From the NCBI RefSeq assembly GCF_011617705.1, contig NZ_CP050154.1, positions 1,178,001 through 1,242,000 of the forward strand: a DNA stretch of 64,000 bases, written 5' to 3'. Source of the stretch: Brevibacterium limosum. GTDB taxonomy: Bacteria; Actinomycetota; Actinomycetes; Actinomycetales; Brevibacteriaceae. Positions 16,518-25,982 of the stretch are shown in pieces. The position numbers and the translations under genes were made by a program. The first letter of the stretch is position 1; every line of letters begins with the position of its first letter. The notes beneath the pieces are model-generated. The model ran no database searches and was not told the origin of the DNA. It saw only the letters and a program-made list of their open reading frames with translations.

Positions 16518-18344
16518 TCAGAGGCCGAAGAAGGCCTTGAGCTCGGTGGTGATCGAGGCCAGACGCTCCTTGAGTGCTGGTGTGAGTGAAGCACTCGCCG
16601 AGGTGGCCGACAAGCGCACTCCGGCGCTGGCCGCAGCACGTGCATCGGCCTCGGCCGCAGCCTGGAGTTCCGAGGGTTCGGCAACGACCTCGAGATAGCA
16701 CTTGAGCTTCGGCTCGGTGCCCGAAGGACGCACGATGACCCGCGAGTTCGACTCCGAGAGGAGCAGGATTCCATCGGTCGGCGGCAGCCCCCCATACCCT
16801 GCCGACAGGTCGTGGACCTCGGCGACCGGGGAGCCGGCAAGTGTGGCCGGAGGATTCTCGCGCAGCTTGGCCATCGCCGTGGCGATGAGGGAGACATCGT
16901 CGAGGCGGAAACTCAAGGGAGCGGTGGCGAAGTAGCCGTCGCGGCCCCGGATCCGGTCGAGCTCGGCCTCGATGCTGCTGTCCGCCGCCTTGAGACGCGA
17001 GGTCAGCGCTGCAAACGTCACGGCGGCAGAGATGCCGTCCTTATCGCGCACTGCAGCCGGGTCGACGCAGTAGCCGAGTGCCTCTTCGTAGCCGAAGACG
17101 AGTCCGGCCACGCGGGAGATCCATTTGAACCCGGTGAGCGTGTTCGCCGCAGCGAATCCGTGGCTGGCAGCCGCCGCCGCAAGACCGCGGGAGGACACGA
17201 TCGAGTTCGCGAACACCGGCGCAGTCGCTCCGTGCGCATGATGCGTACCATCGGCCAGTCGGTTCGCGGCATCCTCACCCAACAGCAGCCCCACCTCGTC
17301 GCCGGTCAGCTGACGGTAGCCGGTGGCTGCCGAGGCATCGGGGATGGCGGCGGAGAACCGGTCGGCATCCGGATCGTTGGCGATGATGAGTTCGGCTCCG
17401 ACCTCACGGGCCAGGGCGAACGACTCGTCGAGTGCCCCGGCCTCTTCCGGGTTCGGGAACGACACCGTCGGGAAGTCCGGGTCCGGGGCCTGCTGGGAAG
17501 CCACCGGGTGGAGGTTAGTGAAGCCGGTGCGGGTCAGCGCCGCCTCGGCGACTCCGGCACCGACGCCGTGCAGTGAGGTCAGCACGATCGAGAGATCCGC
17601 TTCGGCACTCACCCCCAGATCGTCGATGCGCGACAAGTAGTTCTCGACGATCGACTCGTCGAGGTGCTCCCACCCGGATTCGGCACGCGGCACCGATTCC
17701 ACGGATTCCACGGCCGCGATCTTCTCGGCGATGAGGGCATCGGCAGGGCTGACGATCTGAGCTCCGGCACCCGCCTCAGCCGCGGCCGGATCGGTTTCGA
17801 TTGCCTGCAGGGGCCGTTCGCCCAGGTAGACCTTGTAGCCGTTGTCGGTCGGTGGGTTGTGGCTGGCCGTGACCATGACACCGGCGTCTGCCTCGAGATG
17901 CGACAGCGCGAAGGCGAGCAGCGGGGTCGGCAGCTGCTCGGGCAGCTGGATCGCGACTCCACCGGCGGCGGTGATGACAGCGGCGGTGTCCGCGGCGAAC
18001 TCCGCGGACTTGTACCGGGCGTCGCACCCGATGACGACTTGGAACCCCTCACCGACGGTGTCGGCGAGGAACGCGGACAGCCCGGCGGCGGCACGGATGA
18101 CGACGGCCCGGTTCATCCGGTTCGGCCCTGCCGCGATCTCGCCGCGCAGACCGGCGGTGCCGAAGACGAGGGGGCCTGAGAACCGGTCCTCGAGGTCGGC
18201 GATCGCGGCCTCGTCGCCGCTCTCGGCCTCGGCGAGGATGTGCTCCAAGGAGATGGCCGTTTGCGGATCGGGGTCGTCGGCGATCCAGGCGCGGACGACC
18301 TCGGCGTCGAATCCATTCGTGAAGCGGTCGGCTACGCGGGTCAT
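16518..18344 (-). CDS. Alpha-D-phosphohexomutase family phosphosugar mutase
   Basis: Four-domain phosphosugar mutase of 608 aa. All catalytic elements are present: the phosphoserine loop TASHNPPTDNG, the Mg loop DPDADRFSAA, the sugar-specificity loop GYEEALGY and the phosphate loop RPSGTEPKLK. It lies 61 bp downstream of the purine nucleoside phosphorylase gene on the same strand, so its working substrate may be ribose-1-phosphate or deoxyribose-1-phosphate (phosphopentomutase activity known in this subgroup) as well as glucose- or mannose-phosphates. AAAGGA precedes the ATG. Confidence 0.9.
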   Translation of the reverse strand: MTRVADRFTNGFDAEVVRAWIADDPDPQTAISLEHILAEAESGDEAAIADLEDRFSGPLVFGTAGLRGEIAAGPNRMNRAVVIRAAAGLSAFLADTVGEGFQVVIGCDARYKSAEFAADTAAVITAAGGVAIQLPEQLPTPLLAFALSHLEADAGVMVTASHNPPTDNGYKVYLGERPLQAIETDPAAAEAGAGAQIVSPADALIAEKIAAVESVESVPRAESGWEHLDESIVENYLSRIDDLGVSAEADLSIVLTSLHGVGAGVAEAALTRTGFTNLHPVASQQAPDPDFPTVSFPNPEEAGALDESFALAREVGAELIIANDPDADRFSAAIPDASAATGYRQLTGDEVGLLLGEDAANRLADGTHHAHGATAPVFANSIVSSRGLAAAAASHGFAAANTLTGFKWISRVAGLVFGYEEALGYCVDPAAVRDKDGISAAVTFAALTSRLKAADSSIEAELDRIRGRDGYFATAPLSFRLDDVSLIATAMAKLRENPPATLAGSPVAEVHDLSAGYGGLPPTDGILLLSESNSRVIVRPSGTEPKLKCYLEVVAEPSELQAAAEADARAAASAGVRLSATSASASLTPALKERLASITTELKAFFGL

Positions 18345-18405
18345 ATGAGGTCCTTTGCGAATTCGCGGTGGCGGGGTGGGCGAGTGCGGAGTGGGGCTGG
18401 CCGTC

Positions 18406-19215
18406 TCAGAGCTTCGCGACGATGTCGGCGAGCAGACGGGAGATGCGCGGGGCGGCTGCGGCTCCGGCTTCGATGACCTCGGCGTGGGAGAGCGGGGTCT
18501 CCTGGATGCCGGCGGCGAGGTTCGTCACCAGCGAGATGCCCATGAGCTCGAGCCCGGCCTGACGTGCGGCGATGGCCTCCAACGTCGTCGACATGCCCAC
18601 CAGGTCAGCGCCGAGGACCCCGGCCATGCGCACCTCGGCGGGGGTCTCGTAATGGGGTCCGCGGAACTGCGCGTACACGCCTTCGTCGAGCGTCGGGTCG
18701 ATTTCCTTGGCGATGGCACGCATGCGCGGGGAGTACAGATCGGTGAGATCGATGAAGTTCGCGCCCTCGATCGGGGAGGTCCCGGTGAGGTTGATGTGGT
18801 CGGAGATGAGCACCGGGGCGCCGGGCGCCCAGTTGCGGTTCAGCCCGCCGCAGCCGTTCGTCAGCACGAGCGAGGAGCAGCCGGCCGCGGCCGCGGTGCG
18901 CACTCCGTGGGAGACCGCGCGCACACCCTTGCCCTCGTAGTAATGGGTGCGCGATCCGAGGACGAGCGCATGTTTGCCGCTGGCTTCGATCCGCACCGTG
19001 CGCAGGGTCGCACCGTGACCCTCGACCGCGGGAGCGTGGAAACCGGGGACTTCCGCCGCGGAGATCTCGGCGACGGTCTCGCCGAGGAGGTCCGCCGCCC
19101 CGCCCCAACCGGAGCCGAGGACGAGAGCGATGGCATGGGATTCGATGCCCGCGTTCGCGTTGATGGTCGTGGCCGCGGCGTGCGCGGCGGCGGTAGGATC
19201 GCTTAAGTCAGTCAT
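18406..19215 (-). CDS. punA: Purine nucleoside phosphorylase (trimeric type)
   Basis: Phosphorolysis of purine (deoxy)nucleosides to base and pentose-1-phosphate. Motifs: the phosphate loop VLGSGWGGAADLL, SRTHYYEGKG, GGLNRNWAPG, the GPHYETPAEVRM substrate loop and VTNLAAGI. The start at ATG 19215 gives 269 aa, normal for the family. No Shine-Dalgarno is visible; instead GATAAT lies 9 nt upstream of the ATG (19225-19230, minus strand), suggesting a leaderless mRNA. It completes the nucleoside salvage set begun at the window start. Confidence 0.93.
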   Translation of the reverse strand: MTDLSDPTAAAHAAATTINANAGIESHAIALVLGSGWGGAADLLGETVAEISAAEVPGFHAPAVEGHGATLRTVRIEASGKHALVLGSRTHYYEGKGVRAVSHGVRTAAAAGCSSLVLTNGCGGLNRNWAPGAPVLISDHINLTGTSPIEGANFIDLTDLYSPRMRAIAKEIDPTLDEGVYAQFRGPHYETPAEVRMAGVLGADLVGMSTTLEAIAARQAGLELMGISLVTNLAAGIQETPLSHAEVIEAGAAAAPRISRLLADIVAKL

Positions 19216-19224
19216 GACGCCAAG

Positions 19225-19230
19225 ATTATC
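19225..19230 (-). promoter_or_regulatory. -10 box of punA, probable leaderless start
   Basis: GATAAT on the minus strand ends 9 nt before the punA ATG. A transcript starting 7-9 nt after this box would begin at or next to the start codon. Confidence 0.5.
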
Positions 19231-19259
19231 AAGTTCCCCACCGCCCAAGGAGCGAGCAC

Positions 19260-20321
19260 ATGCCGATTCGAGAGCTGAACGACGGTGACGATCTGCGCCT
19301 GAATGAGGTGTTCGCCGACGCGACCACCCCGGCCGGTCATATGGCCAGGTCCCTGTTCCGTCCGTCCTCGGATTCGCCGTTGATCCGCTCCGTCATCGCC
19401 GAGGTGGTCCCCGACGTTCCCGTCGGAGCCGCCGCCATCGCCGAATCCCCGCTGCACCCCTACCGGGCGTGGGTCCACGTCGAGGTGGCCGCCGAGGAGC
19501 AGGGGCAGGGTCAGGGGCGCGAACTGTTCGAGGCAGTGTGCGCGGAGACGCGGGGAACCGCGCTCGAGGGCCTCGATCTGCGGGCCCGTGTGCAGGCCGG
19601 CAGCCCGGGCGAAGGCTTCGCTCGGGCGCTCGGATTCACCTCGCTGACGACGACCCGCGTGATCAAGGTCCCCGCCGGTGCTCTGCCGCCGGCCGGAGGC
19701 GGTCGTGCCGAGGACCTCGAGATCGTGGCGACGGGTTCGGTGAAGCTGACGAAGGCGTTCCTTGACTGGTACACCGCCGTCAATCGTGACGATGCGGTCG
19801 GTCCGCTGACCATTGGACAGGTGAACAGCGCCTTCCTCTCCGAGGCGGCCGGAGCTCATGGTGCCGCGCTGCTGAATGGTGCGGCCGGAACCGCCGAGGC
19901 GGGTGGGCTCAGTGCCTTCGCCGTGTCCTATGCCAGGGAAGCCGATGAGACCGCCGGGACCGTGCCGTCGGCCGGTGAACCGGACGCCGGTACGGGGGCA
20001 GGTCAGCCGGGTGCTGGTCAGGGCGAGGGCCGGGCCATCGTCGATCAGGCCGTGGAGGAAGCCCCGACCGAACTCATCCTCGGATCGATGTTCGAGACCC
20101 GCGATGATGCCGCCGACACGACCGGCGAGGACTTCGCCGCTGCGGTCGCGGATGCCGAACTGCTGCTGGCCCGACTGTCGGTCGACGCCGATGTCGTCAT
20201 CGAGGTCACGAGCGGAATGCCTGTGATCTCGGCACTCGCGGATCGTCTGCTCGAGACGGGCACGGCCACCGAGCTCTACCGTTATGAGACGCTGTCGGGA
20301 CCTCCTGCCGACGCAAGCTGA
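19260..20321 (+). CDS. GNAT-family N-acetyltransferase
   Basis: Cytosolic acyltransferase of unknown substrate (353 aa). The N-terminal GNAT fold shows the acetyl-CoA loop EEQGQGQGRELFEAVC near residue 80, followed by a strand-helix pair and GFARALGF. The second half resembles a degenerate second GNAT domain interrupted by a Gly/Ala/Glu-rich stretch (about residues 235-260). AAGGAG precedes the ATG. It is divergent from punA by 44 bp, and its stop is one base from the convergent FtsK-like gene. Confidence 0.7.
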   Translation: MPIRELNDGDDLRLNEVFADATTPAGHMARSLFRPSSDSPLIRSVIAEVVPDVPVGAAAIAESPLHPYRAWVHVEVAAEEQGQGQGRELFEAVCAETRGTALEGLDLRARVQAGSPGEGFARALGFTSLTTTRVIKVPAGALPPAGGGRAEDLEIVATGSVKLTKAFLDWYTAVNRDDAVGPLTIGQVNSAFLSEAAGAHGAALLNGAAGTAEAGGLSAFAVSYAREADETAGTVPSAGEPDAGTGAGQPGAGQGEGRAIVDQAVEEAPTELILGSMFETRDDAADTTGEDFAAAVADAELLLARLSVDADVVIEVTSGMPVISALADRLLETGTATELYRYETLSGPPADAS

Positions 20322-20322
20322 T

Positions 20323-23300
20323 TCAGGCTCGACTCTCGTCGGCGGTGAAGAGTCGGACAGGGCGAGCCTGGTCCTCGGTGACGAACCAGCCCGTCCCCGG
20401 CAGTCCGTCGATGGGGGCCTGTCTCATCAGCCCGAGCCCGGTGAGATCCTGCCTGGTGTGCACACCGAGCACGAGCAGGGGCCCGAGATTCTGCGCCTTG
20501 GCCAGAGGCGAACCATAGCTGGGAGTGAACCGTGTCGGCACGGTGAGCACATGGAAGCACCCGTCGAGCAGATCCCAGTCGACAGGTTCTGGCTCTCGGT
20601 GGGCATCATCGTGGACGGTGATTCCTCCGAGGGTGCCCACGAGAGCCGCGAACTCACTCTTGCCGCTCTGCGGTGAACCGCGAACCGTGAGAACCGAGCC
20701 ATCTCGCAGGGGATTCCACGTGACGAGGTCGCCGAAGGCATCGACGCCGACGGGGACGACGTCGGAAGCGGTGATGGCGTCGAGCGGATCGCCGCCTGCT
20801 CTCGATCGGACGGGAGGCGGCGGTCCGACGAGTCCCGTCCAGCGCGGCGTAAAACCTTCCCGGGCGAGCTTTTCGGGGAAGGCCTCGCCGAGGATGGACT
20901 GTTCTTTCCCAGGTTCGGGAGGTGTGCTCAGTGCCGCGGCAGCGGGCACGAACTGCACATCGGCTCCGTCCCCGCCGGCGGCCTGCACGCGGGGGCCGCG
21001 GATGACGGCGCGAAAGTCCGGCCACGTACCGGCGAACCGCTGCCGGCTGAGTCCGACGCTCGTCCCGTCTTCGCCGGCCTCGGGCGGGAAGATGATCTGG
21101 GTGGCGAACCGAGAGCTCCTGCTCGTCATGTTCCGGCAGCCGGCGAGCAGGAACACGAGATCCGATCCGGCACCGTGTCCGAGCAGACGTTCGGCGCGTT
21201 CGGCCCAGTAGTGATCGAGCGAGTCGACGAATTCGGCCCAATTGCTGCACACGAGCAGGCTCGGCGGGTGTCGGTGCGTCCCCGAAGCTGGTTGTGTGCG
21301 GGAGCCGGCACAGTCCTGCGACATCTTGACCGTGCCCATTCCTGCGGTGAGGTGGTCGAGGATCGCCTGAATCTGCCAGCCGGTGTTCATTCCGCAGCTG
21401 ATCTCGGCCCAGTCGAGGGCCGCGGCGATCCTGCCTATTGCGATGATCCGCCGGGTCCGAGCACTCGCCCGTGCCATATTCACGAGCACATGTTCCATGG
21501 TTTCGGCGCTGCCGCCTGTGAGGATCGCCGAACCGTCGACATCGGGGTCGAAGGTCCACGTCTGCTGCCGCTGTTCCGTGGGAACATCGATGATCCCCGT
21601 GACCGTCCCGGCCGGCTCCTCTCCTGGCCCGGCCCTCATCTCGTCCGGTTCGGGCAACGGCGGCAACACCACCTGTCGTCGCTGCCCGTTGAACGAAGGA
21701 TTCACAGCCACCTCGTCGGCCCCGACCGCAGCACCGTTTCCGGCCATGGTGCTGTCCTCGGCCGCTGCGATGATGTTGTCGACGTGCACTCCTTCCACAC
21801 CGGTGGCCAGCGACGGAATCGGTCCCTGAGCCCAGGGCCGCACACGGGGACGGAGGGCCGCCTCGGTGTGGGTGTCATGTCCGAACGGCACGGCCACGCG
21901 GAACCGAGTGACGCTGATCCCGGAGTCCAGGCAGGCGGCGCCGGGCTTGTCCGCGGGCAGAGAGGCGGCCGCCTCGGTGCCGATGACGTCGAAGGAATCG
22001 GTCTCATCGCGCACCCGCAGGCAGACGCGGATGTTGATGTTCGCCTTCATCTGACCGGTCACGACTCCCATGGGTCGCTGAGTGGCGAGAATGAGGTGGA
22101 CACCGAGGGATCTGCCCAGAGCGGTGAGGTGTTCAAGCAGGTCCGCGGCGCGCGGATGGCTGGCCATCAGCGCATGGAACTCATCGATGACGACAATGAG
22201 GCGTGGGAGCGGATCGGTCAGATCGGCGACATCGGCGCGCCCGTGCTCGGCCAGCAGCCGTTCACGGTAGGTGATCTCGGCACGCACCGAGACGAGGGCG
22301 CGGAACGCGAGCCCGGAATCGAAATCGTCGAGCACGCTGTCGGTGTGCGGCAGCTCCTGCAACGGTGCGAACGTGGCCCCGCCCTTGAAATCGATGAGGA
22401 CGAACCGCAGTCGCCGAGGCGGCTGTGCCAGGGCCATCGCCAGCAGCCATGTCTGGAGGAGCAGGGATTTTCCGCTGCCGGTGGTGCCGGCGACGAGAGC
22501 GTGTGGTCCGTCGGCGAACAGATCGATTCCGACCTCGCCGTCGGTTCCGCGGCCGATCATCACCGGTCCCGAGACGGGCCGAGACCATCGTGATCTGATG
22601 GCCTCGGGCGCATCGTCGCAGAGTTCGCCGAGTCCGTGGTCGGGCCAGGCTCGGGGTCCGGTTTCGGCACTGAGCCTGCGGTGGAGAGTGACGAATCGGG
22701 CGGCGGGCATGAGGGCGGCGGTGAGCGCCCGCCCGGGCACCGGGCCGCCGGGTGCGGTCGATGAAGCGGTGCGTGCCTGCGCGAGACTGCCCACCGTCAT
22801 CGAGACAGTGGAGCCGGAATGCGGGGCGGCGAGGGTGAGCACGGCGGGCTGGGTCGCCTCGTCGAGGGTGATCGCAATGGGATCATCGACGTTGTTGTCG
22901 GGGCCGGACTCTGACCGAGCCGTGTTCGAGGAACGGTCGCCGAAGAACTCGGTGCCGGCCAGTTCCGGCAGCAGTGCGAGTTCGGGGCCCGGCTGCCAGC
23001 TGAACCGACGATCAGCCAGCCATGCGAAGGCCATGGTGCGCAAGACGGCGGGTGACCCGCTGACGGTGACCGTCGTCGTTCGCGGATCGATGCGGATCGG
23101 CATTTCAGCGAAGACGACTCGACCGTCGACGTGGTCGGTTCCGTCCTGCAGCTGTTCGTCGATGGTGAGGTCGGCGAAGACCGTCCCGAACCCGATGCAC
23201 AGACCGGGGGAGGAGAGAACCGCGCGCCGGTGCGTCCCTTCGAGGTGGCGCAGCCGTGTGCGCGCCTCGTCCAGGGCATCGTCACGCTCGAGTCGGCATT

Positions 23301-24141
23301 GTGCGCTGTCGCGGGTGAAGCGCTTCTTCTCCACCAGGTAGGCGACCCATCCGGAGAGCGGGGCGGAAACGCTGAAGAGCAGGAACCACCACATTCCGGT
23401 GACCATGGCCAGCACCACGCCGATGCCCACGGGGATGAGGAACGTCCACCACTGTGGGGGCCTGGCCGGTCGGGGATCGTCGATCGTCTTCGGCGCGATA
23501 TGCGTGTCGTCGCTGCGGTGCAGCGGCGGGGACCGGATCGGCGGAGGCGAACCAGCGGCCGAGGATGAAGCGCGCGCGGATGAGCCGTCTGCTGTGCCCG
23601 GTGCGAGCACGCTCGCACCCATTTGGACTGCGGGCCGGGCGCTTGTGGCGTCGAGGCACAGCGGCTGAGGGGTGCGGGAGATGCAGGGGTCGATGACGGT
23701 CAGGCAATCGGCGTGGGGCAGCCGGGACAGGCGGGCGCGTCGTGGGTCGAGTGTCAGAGTGAAGCCCGAGTCCGGCCCTGCCAGGACGGACACGGCCGAC
23801 AGTTCGGAGTCGGCCGAGGTGTCGATGGTGCGCAGAGAATCCGCCCCGACGACGGTGATGGGGTTGAGCTTCTGCCAGTGGCCCCAGCTGATCGACTCGA
23901 GGTTGTGGCCCTCGAGCCGGTTGCCGACAGCGAGGTCCCTGTGCGTCAGCTCCGATCCTAAGACAGACCGGAAGACGTGGAATGCCGGTCGGCCTGATTC
24001 GGCTTCGACGCTGGTGCTCGTGACGGTTCCGTTCGTCTCGATGCGGTGGATGAGTCCCAGGGTTCTCATGAGCACAGATTCGCGGTGGCCGCGTGGTTCG
24101 GGCAAGAGGCGAAGAAGAGCCTGTGGACACGGTGCGGCCAT
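20323..24141 (-). CDS. EssC/EccC-like FtsK/SpoIIIE ATPase, orphan
   Basis: Large membrane ATPase (up to 1272 aa). An N-terminal ~200 residue FHA-like region is followed by two adjacent hydrophobic spans (about residues 228-270). The first FtsK/SpoIIIE domain has an intact Walker A (GTTGSGKS, near 553) and Walker B (LIVVIDEFHAL, near 650), and ILATQRP. The second domain lacks a Walker A. A third domain has SPQSGKSE near 1157 and VHDDAH as a degenerate Walker B. This domain order is that of type VII secretion motors, but no WXG100 substrate or other ESX gene is nearby. It lies 68 bp downstream of the Tad genes. The start is uncertain: ATG 24141 or ATG 24069, neither with a good ribosome site. 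Confidence 0.85.
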   Translation of the reverse strand: MAAPCPQALLRLLPEPRGHRESVLMRTLGLIHRIETNGTVTSTSVEAESGRPAFHVFRSVLGSELTHRDLAVGNRLEGHNLESISWGHWQKLNPITVVGADSLRTIDTSADSELSAVSVLAGPDSGFTLTLDPRRARLSRLPHADCLTVIDPCISRTPQPLCLDATSARPAVQMGASVLAPGTADGSSARASSSAAGSPPPIRSPPLHRSDDTHIAPKTIDDPRPARPPQWWTFLIPVGIGVVLAMVTGMWWFLLFSVSAPLSGWVAYLVEKKRFTRDSAQCRLERDDALDEARTRLRHLEGTHRRAVLSSPGLCIGFGTVFADLTIDEQLQDGTDHVDGRVVFAEMPIRIDPRTTTVTVSGSPAVLRTMAFAWLADRRFSWQPGPELALLPELAGTEFFGDRSSNTARSESGPDNNVDDPIAITLDEATQPAVLTLAAPHSGSTVSMTVGSLAQARTASSTAPGGPVPGRALTAALMPAARFVTLHRRLSAETGPRAWPDHGLGELCDDAPEAIRSRWSRPVSGPVMIGRGTDGEVGIDLFADGPHALVAGTTGSGKSLLLQTWLLAMALAQPPRRLRFVLIDFKGGATFAPLQELPHTDSVLDDFDSGLAFRALVSVRAEITYRERLLAEHGRADVADLTDPLPRLIVVIDEFHALMASHPRAADLLEHLTALGRSLGVHLILATQRPMGVVTGQMKANINIRVCLRVRDETDSFDVIGTEAAASLPADKPGAACLDSGISVTRFRVAVPFGHDTHTEAALRPRVRPWAQGPIPSLATGVEGVHVDNIIAAAEDSTMAGNGAAVGADEVAVNPSFNGQRRQVVLPPLPEPDEMRAGPGEEPAGTVTGIIDVPTEQRQQTWTFDPDVDGSAILTGGSAETMEHVLVNMARASARTRRIIAIGRIAAALDWAEISCGMNTGWQIQAILDHLTAGMGTVKMSQDCAGSRTQPASGTHRHPPSLLVCSNWAEFVDSLDHYWAERAERLLGHGAGSDLVFLLAGCRNMTSRSSRFATQIIFPPEAGEDGTSVGLSRQRFAGTWPDFRAVIRGPRVQAAGGDGADVQFVPAAAALSTPPEPGKEQSILGEAFPEKLAREGFTPRWTGLVGPPPPVRSRAGGDPLDAITASDVVPVGVDAFGDLVTWNPLRDGSVLTVRGSPQSGKSEFAALVGTLGGITVHDDAHREPEPVDWDLLDGCFHVLTVPTRFTPSYGSPLAKAQNLGPLLVLGVHTRQDLTGLGLMRQAPIDGLPGTGWFVTEDQARPVRLFTADESRA

Positions 24142-24209
24142 CCACAGCCGCAGAATGATTGAGTGGGGTGCGGGTCCACAGGAATCGGTGTCGGAGCCGA
24201 CCGGGGCTG

Positions 24210-24683
24210 TCAGTCGAGGCGGAGGGCGCCCCGGGCGTAGGCGGTGGCTCGGAGGTCGATGAGCCCGGGCACGAACGGTGAGAGCAGCGCCGGTGAGTAG
24301 CGAGCCTCGATGCGGATGCGCACCGAATGCGTCCCATCGGCATCGGCGCTCAGACGCAGATTGTGCATGTTCTTCGGATTCTGGACTGAGCCGAGGTACC
24401 GGCCGGCGGCTCGTTTGGCCGCGGGAGGTGAGAACACGAGACCGGGTTCGTCACCGGGAGCCGGTTCGAACGAGTCCGAGGCCGCCAGCGCCGCAGAATC
24501 AGCAAGTCCCTGCAGCTCACGGCGGGCCATGTGCAGATCGGTCAGGGCCGCGATGAGGAATGCCAGCAGCAAGGCGATGACGACGAAGCCGATGGCCAAT
24601 GGGGTGATCGACCCGGCATCCGAGTCATGGCATATCTGCGATTCTTCGGGCCGCTCCGAATCGTAGTTCCCTGTGGTCGGCAT
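24210..24683 (-). CDS. TadG/pseudopilin-like Tad pilus protein
   Basis: Small membrane-anchored protein of 157 aa from the Tad cluster. After a charged N-terminus comes AGSITPLAIGFVVIALLLAF, the TadE/TadG-type hydrophobic segment preceded by a Gly-Ser-containing start, then DLHMARRELQGLADSAALAA, typical of the Rv3660c-type helicase/secretion neighbourhood TadE-like family. The C-terminal half is a variable extracellular domain. ATG 24683 lies one base after the preceding stop. Confidence 0.75.
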   Translation of the reverse strand: MPTTGNYDSERPEESQICHDSDAGSITPLAIGFVVIALLLAFLIAALTDLHMARRELQGLADSAALAASDSFEPAPGDEPGLVFSPPAAKRAAGRYLGSVQNPKNMHNLRLSADADGTHSVRIRIEARYSPALLSPFVPGLIDLRATAYARGALRLD

Positions 24684-24684
24684 G

Positions 24685-25143
24685 TCAGCGACGACCTGTG
24701 GCGACGACGTCGGTGTGGTTCGCGCGCAGGGTGATGTGCGGTGACCGGTCGGAGCCGAAGAGGAGTGGGAACCCGGGCAGCGACACTTTCGTCTCGACAC
24801 GCGCGGTGACGAGGGACCCGGCTTGTCCACAGGGTCCGGTGCACGAGTAGGTGATGGAAGTCGGCGCATCACGCAGTCCGAAGTCCGCGAAATGCAGCTT
24901 CGCAACGGCGTGGGCACGAGCCTCCGACGGGTTCGCATCGCGAGCGGCGATTCGGGAGGCCGACATGGCCGCCGAGGTGGTCGCGTAGCTGGCGGCCTGC
25001 ATCTGGGAGAGGGTGAGCATGAGGTAGATGACCGGAATGAGCAGGACGATGGAGGCGAAGATGAACTCGATGACCGCAGTTCCTCCATCTGCGTCGTCGG
25101 GCGCGACACCCCGACCGGACTCGGACTCAGTCACGGTCGACAT
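24685..25143 (-). CDS. TadE-like pseudopilin 2
   Basis: 152 aa with a TadE-type N-terminus: DDADGGTAVIEFIFASIVLLIP, where the conserved Glu follows the Gly-Thr-Ala-Val start of the membrane helix as in TadE/F pseudopilins. Two cysteines (CTGPC) in the outer domain may form a disulphide. It overlaps the upstream TadE gene by 17 bp. Confidence 0.78.
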   Translation of the reverse strand: MSTVTESESGRGVAPDDADGGTAVIEFIFASIVLLIPVIYLMLTLSQMQAASYATTSAAMSASRIAARDANPSEARAHAVAKLHFADFGLRDAPTSITYSCTGPCGQAGSLVTARVETKVSLPGFPLLFGSDRSPHITLRANHTDVVATGRR

Positions 25144-25576
25144 CCTCGACGATGGACCGTCCGCGCAGGTCCCAGATCTCGGCCGGTCCCCACAGTCCGA
25201 GGACGGGGAGCGGGGTATTCACTCGCACCTCGACGATCTCGACGACACCGCGTTGTGACGTCGTGACGGTGACTTTCCGGGCATAGCGCTCGCCCACGGA
25301 TACTCGGATGAGGTCGCGTGTGAGCTCCTGCCCGTCGCGAGGAGTCTGATCGGCCAGGCTCGCCTGCCTCGCTCCGGCGATGGCGGAGTCGATGACCGTG
25401 TTCCTGACGTGGATGACGAGACCGATCTGCAGCGCCCCGGCCAAGATGAGGGCCAGCAGGGAGGCGATGAGGGCGAACTCGGCGACGGCCGATCCCGAAT
25501 CGCTGCGCTCGCCTGCGACCGGTGCCGAGGCGGCCATCATCCGACTGCCCCGTTCGGTCTCTTCATCTCCGGTCAC
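25127..25576 (-). CDS. TadE-like pseudopilin 1
   Basis: 149 aa. The segment DSGSAVAEFALIASLLALIL has the TadE hallmark of a Glu five residues into the hydrophobic helix; ARQASLADQTPRDG and a beta-rich C-terminus follow. I give the GTG at 25576, but a pair of ATG codons 12 codons in is possible. It overlaps the next gene, so the pseudopilins are co-translated. Confidence 0.78.
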   Translation of the reverse strand: MTGDEETERGSRMMAASAPVAGERSDSGSAVAEFALIASLLALILAGALQIGLVIHVRNTVIDSAIAGARQASLADQTPRDGQELTRDLIRVSVGERYARKVTVTTSQRGVVEIVEVRVNTPLPVLGLWGPAEIWDLRGRSIVEDVDRD

Positions 25577-25583
25577 AGCCTGG

Positions 25584-25862
25584 TCACCCGGCCCCGCGGA
25601 CCTTGTTCATCGCGTCTTGGAACATCGAGGTGAAGGCTTCGCCGGCCAGTGCCCACAGAGCGACCACGAGGCCCGCGGTCATCAGGGTGATGAGGACCCA
25701 GCCGGGCACGTCCCCGCGGTCGGGCGGGTCGACATCGGGGGCCAGCTTCGGCTCGGTGCCGTGGTCGGCCGCCTCGGCGATGGTGGTTCCTCCTCGCGGA
25801 GGGGGACCGGGGATCAGCCCGAGCATGAGCGGGACGAGGCGATAGGTGAACTGGCGGAACAT
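25584..25862 (-). CDS. Small Tad-cluster membrane protein, candidate pilin (DUF4244-like)
   Basis: 92 aa, in the position where actinobacterial Tad clusters usually hold the major Flp pilin. The C-terminal part has one membrane segment, PGWVLITLMTAGLVVALWAL, followed by an amphipathic tail (FTSMFQDAMNKV). The N-terminal ~55 residues are polar. AAGGAG lies upstream of the ATG. Unlike classical Flp there is no clear Gly-Glu prepilin cleavage site, so the pilin call is by position and size. Confidence 0.55.
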   Translation of the reverse strand: MFRQFTYRLVPLMLGLIPGPPPRGGTTIAEAADHGTEPKLAPDVDPPDRGDVPGWVLITLMTAGLVVALWALAGEAFTSMFQDAMNKVRGAG

Positions 25863-25982
25863 CGTGTCTCCTTCATCGGCGAGGTCGAGGGTTCGATCCG
25901 CGTGGTCGGTGGTGCGGGACTGGCTGTGGGAGCGGGCGTGGTCGGTGGTGCGGGATGTGGTCGGCGGTGCGGAGTGCGGTCG

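Noticed and set aside
22797-23618. Alternative minus-strand frame inside the FtsK-like gene
   Set aside because: Arg/Ser/Pro-rich translation typical of an out-of-frame shadow; the 1272-codon frame carries the ATPase motifs.
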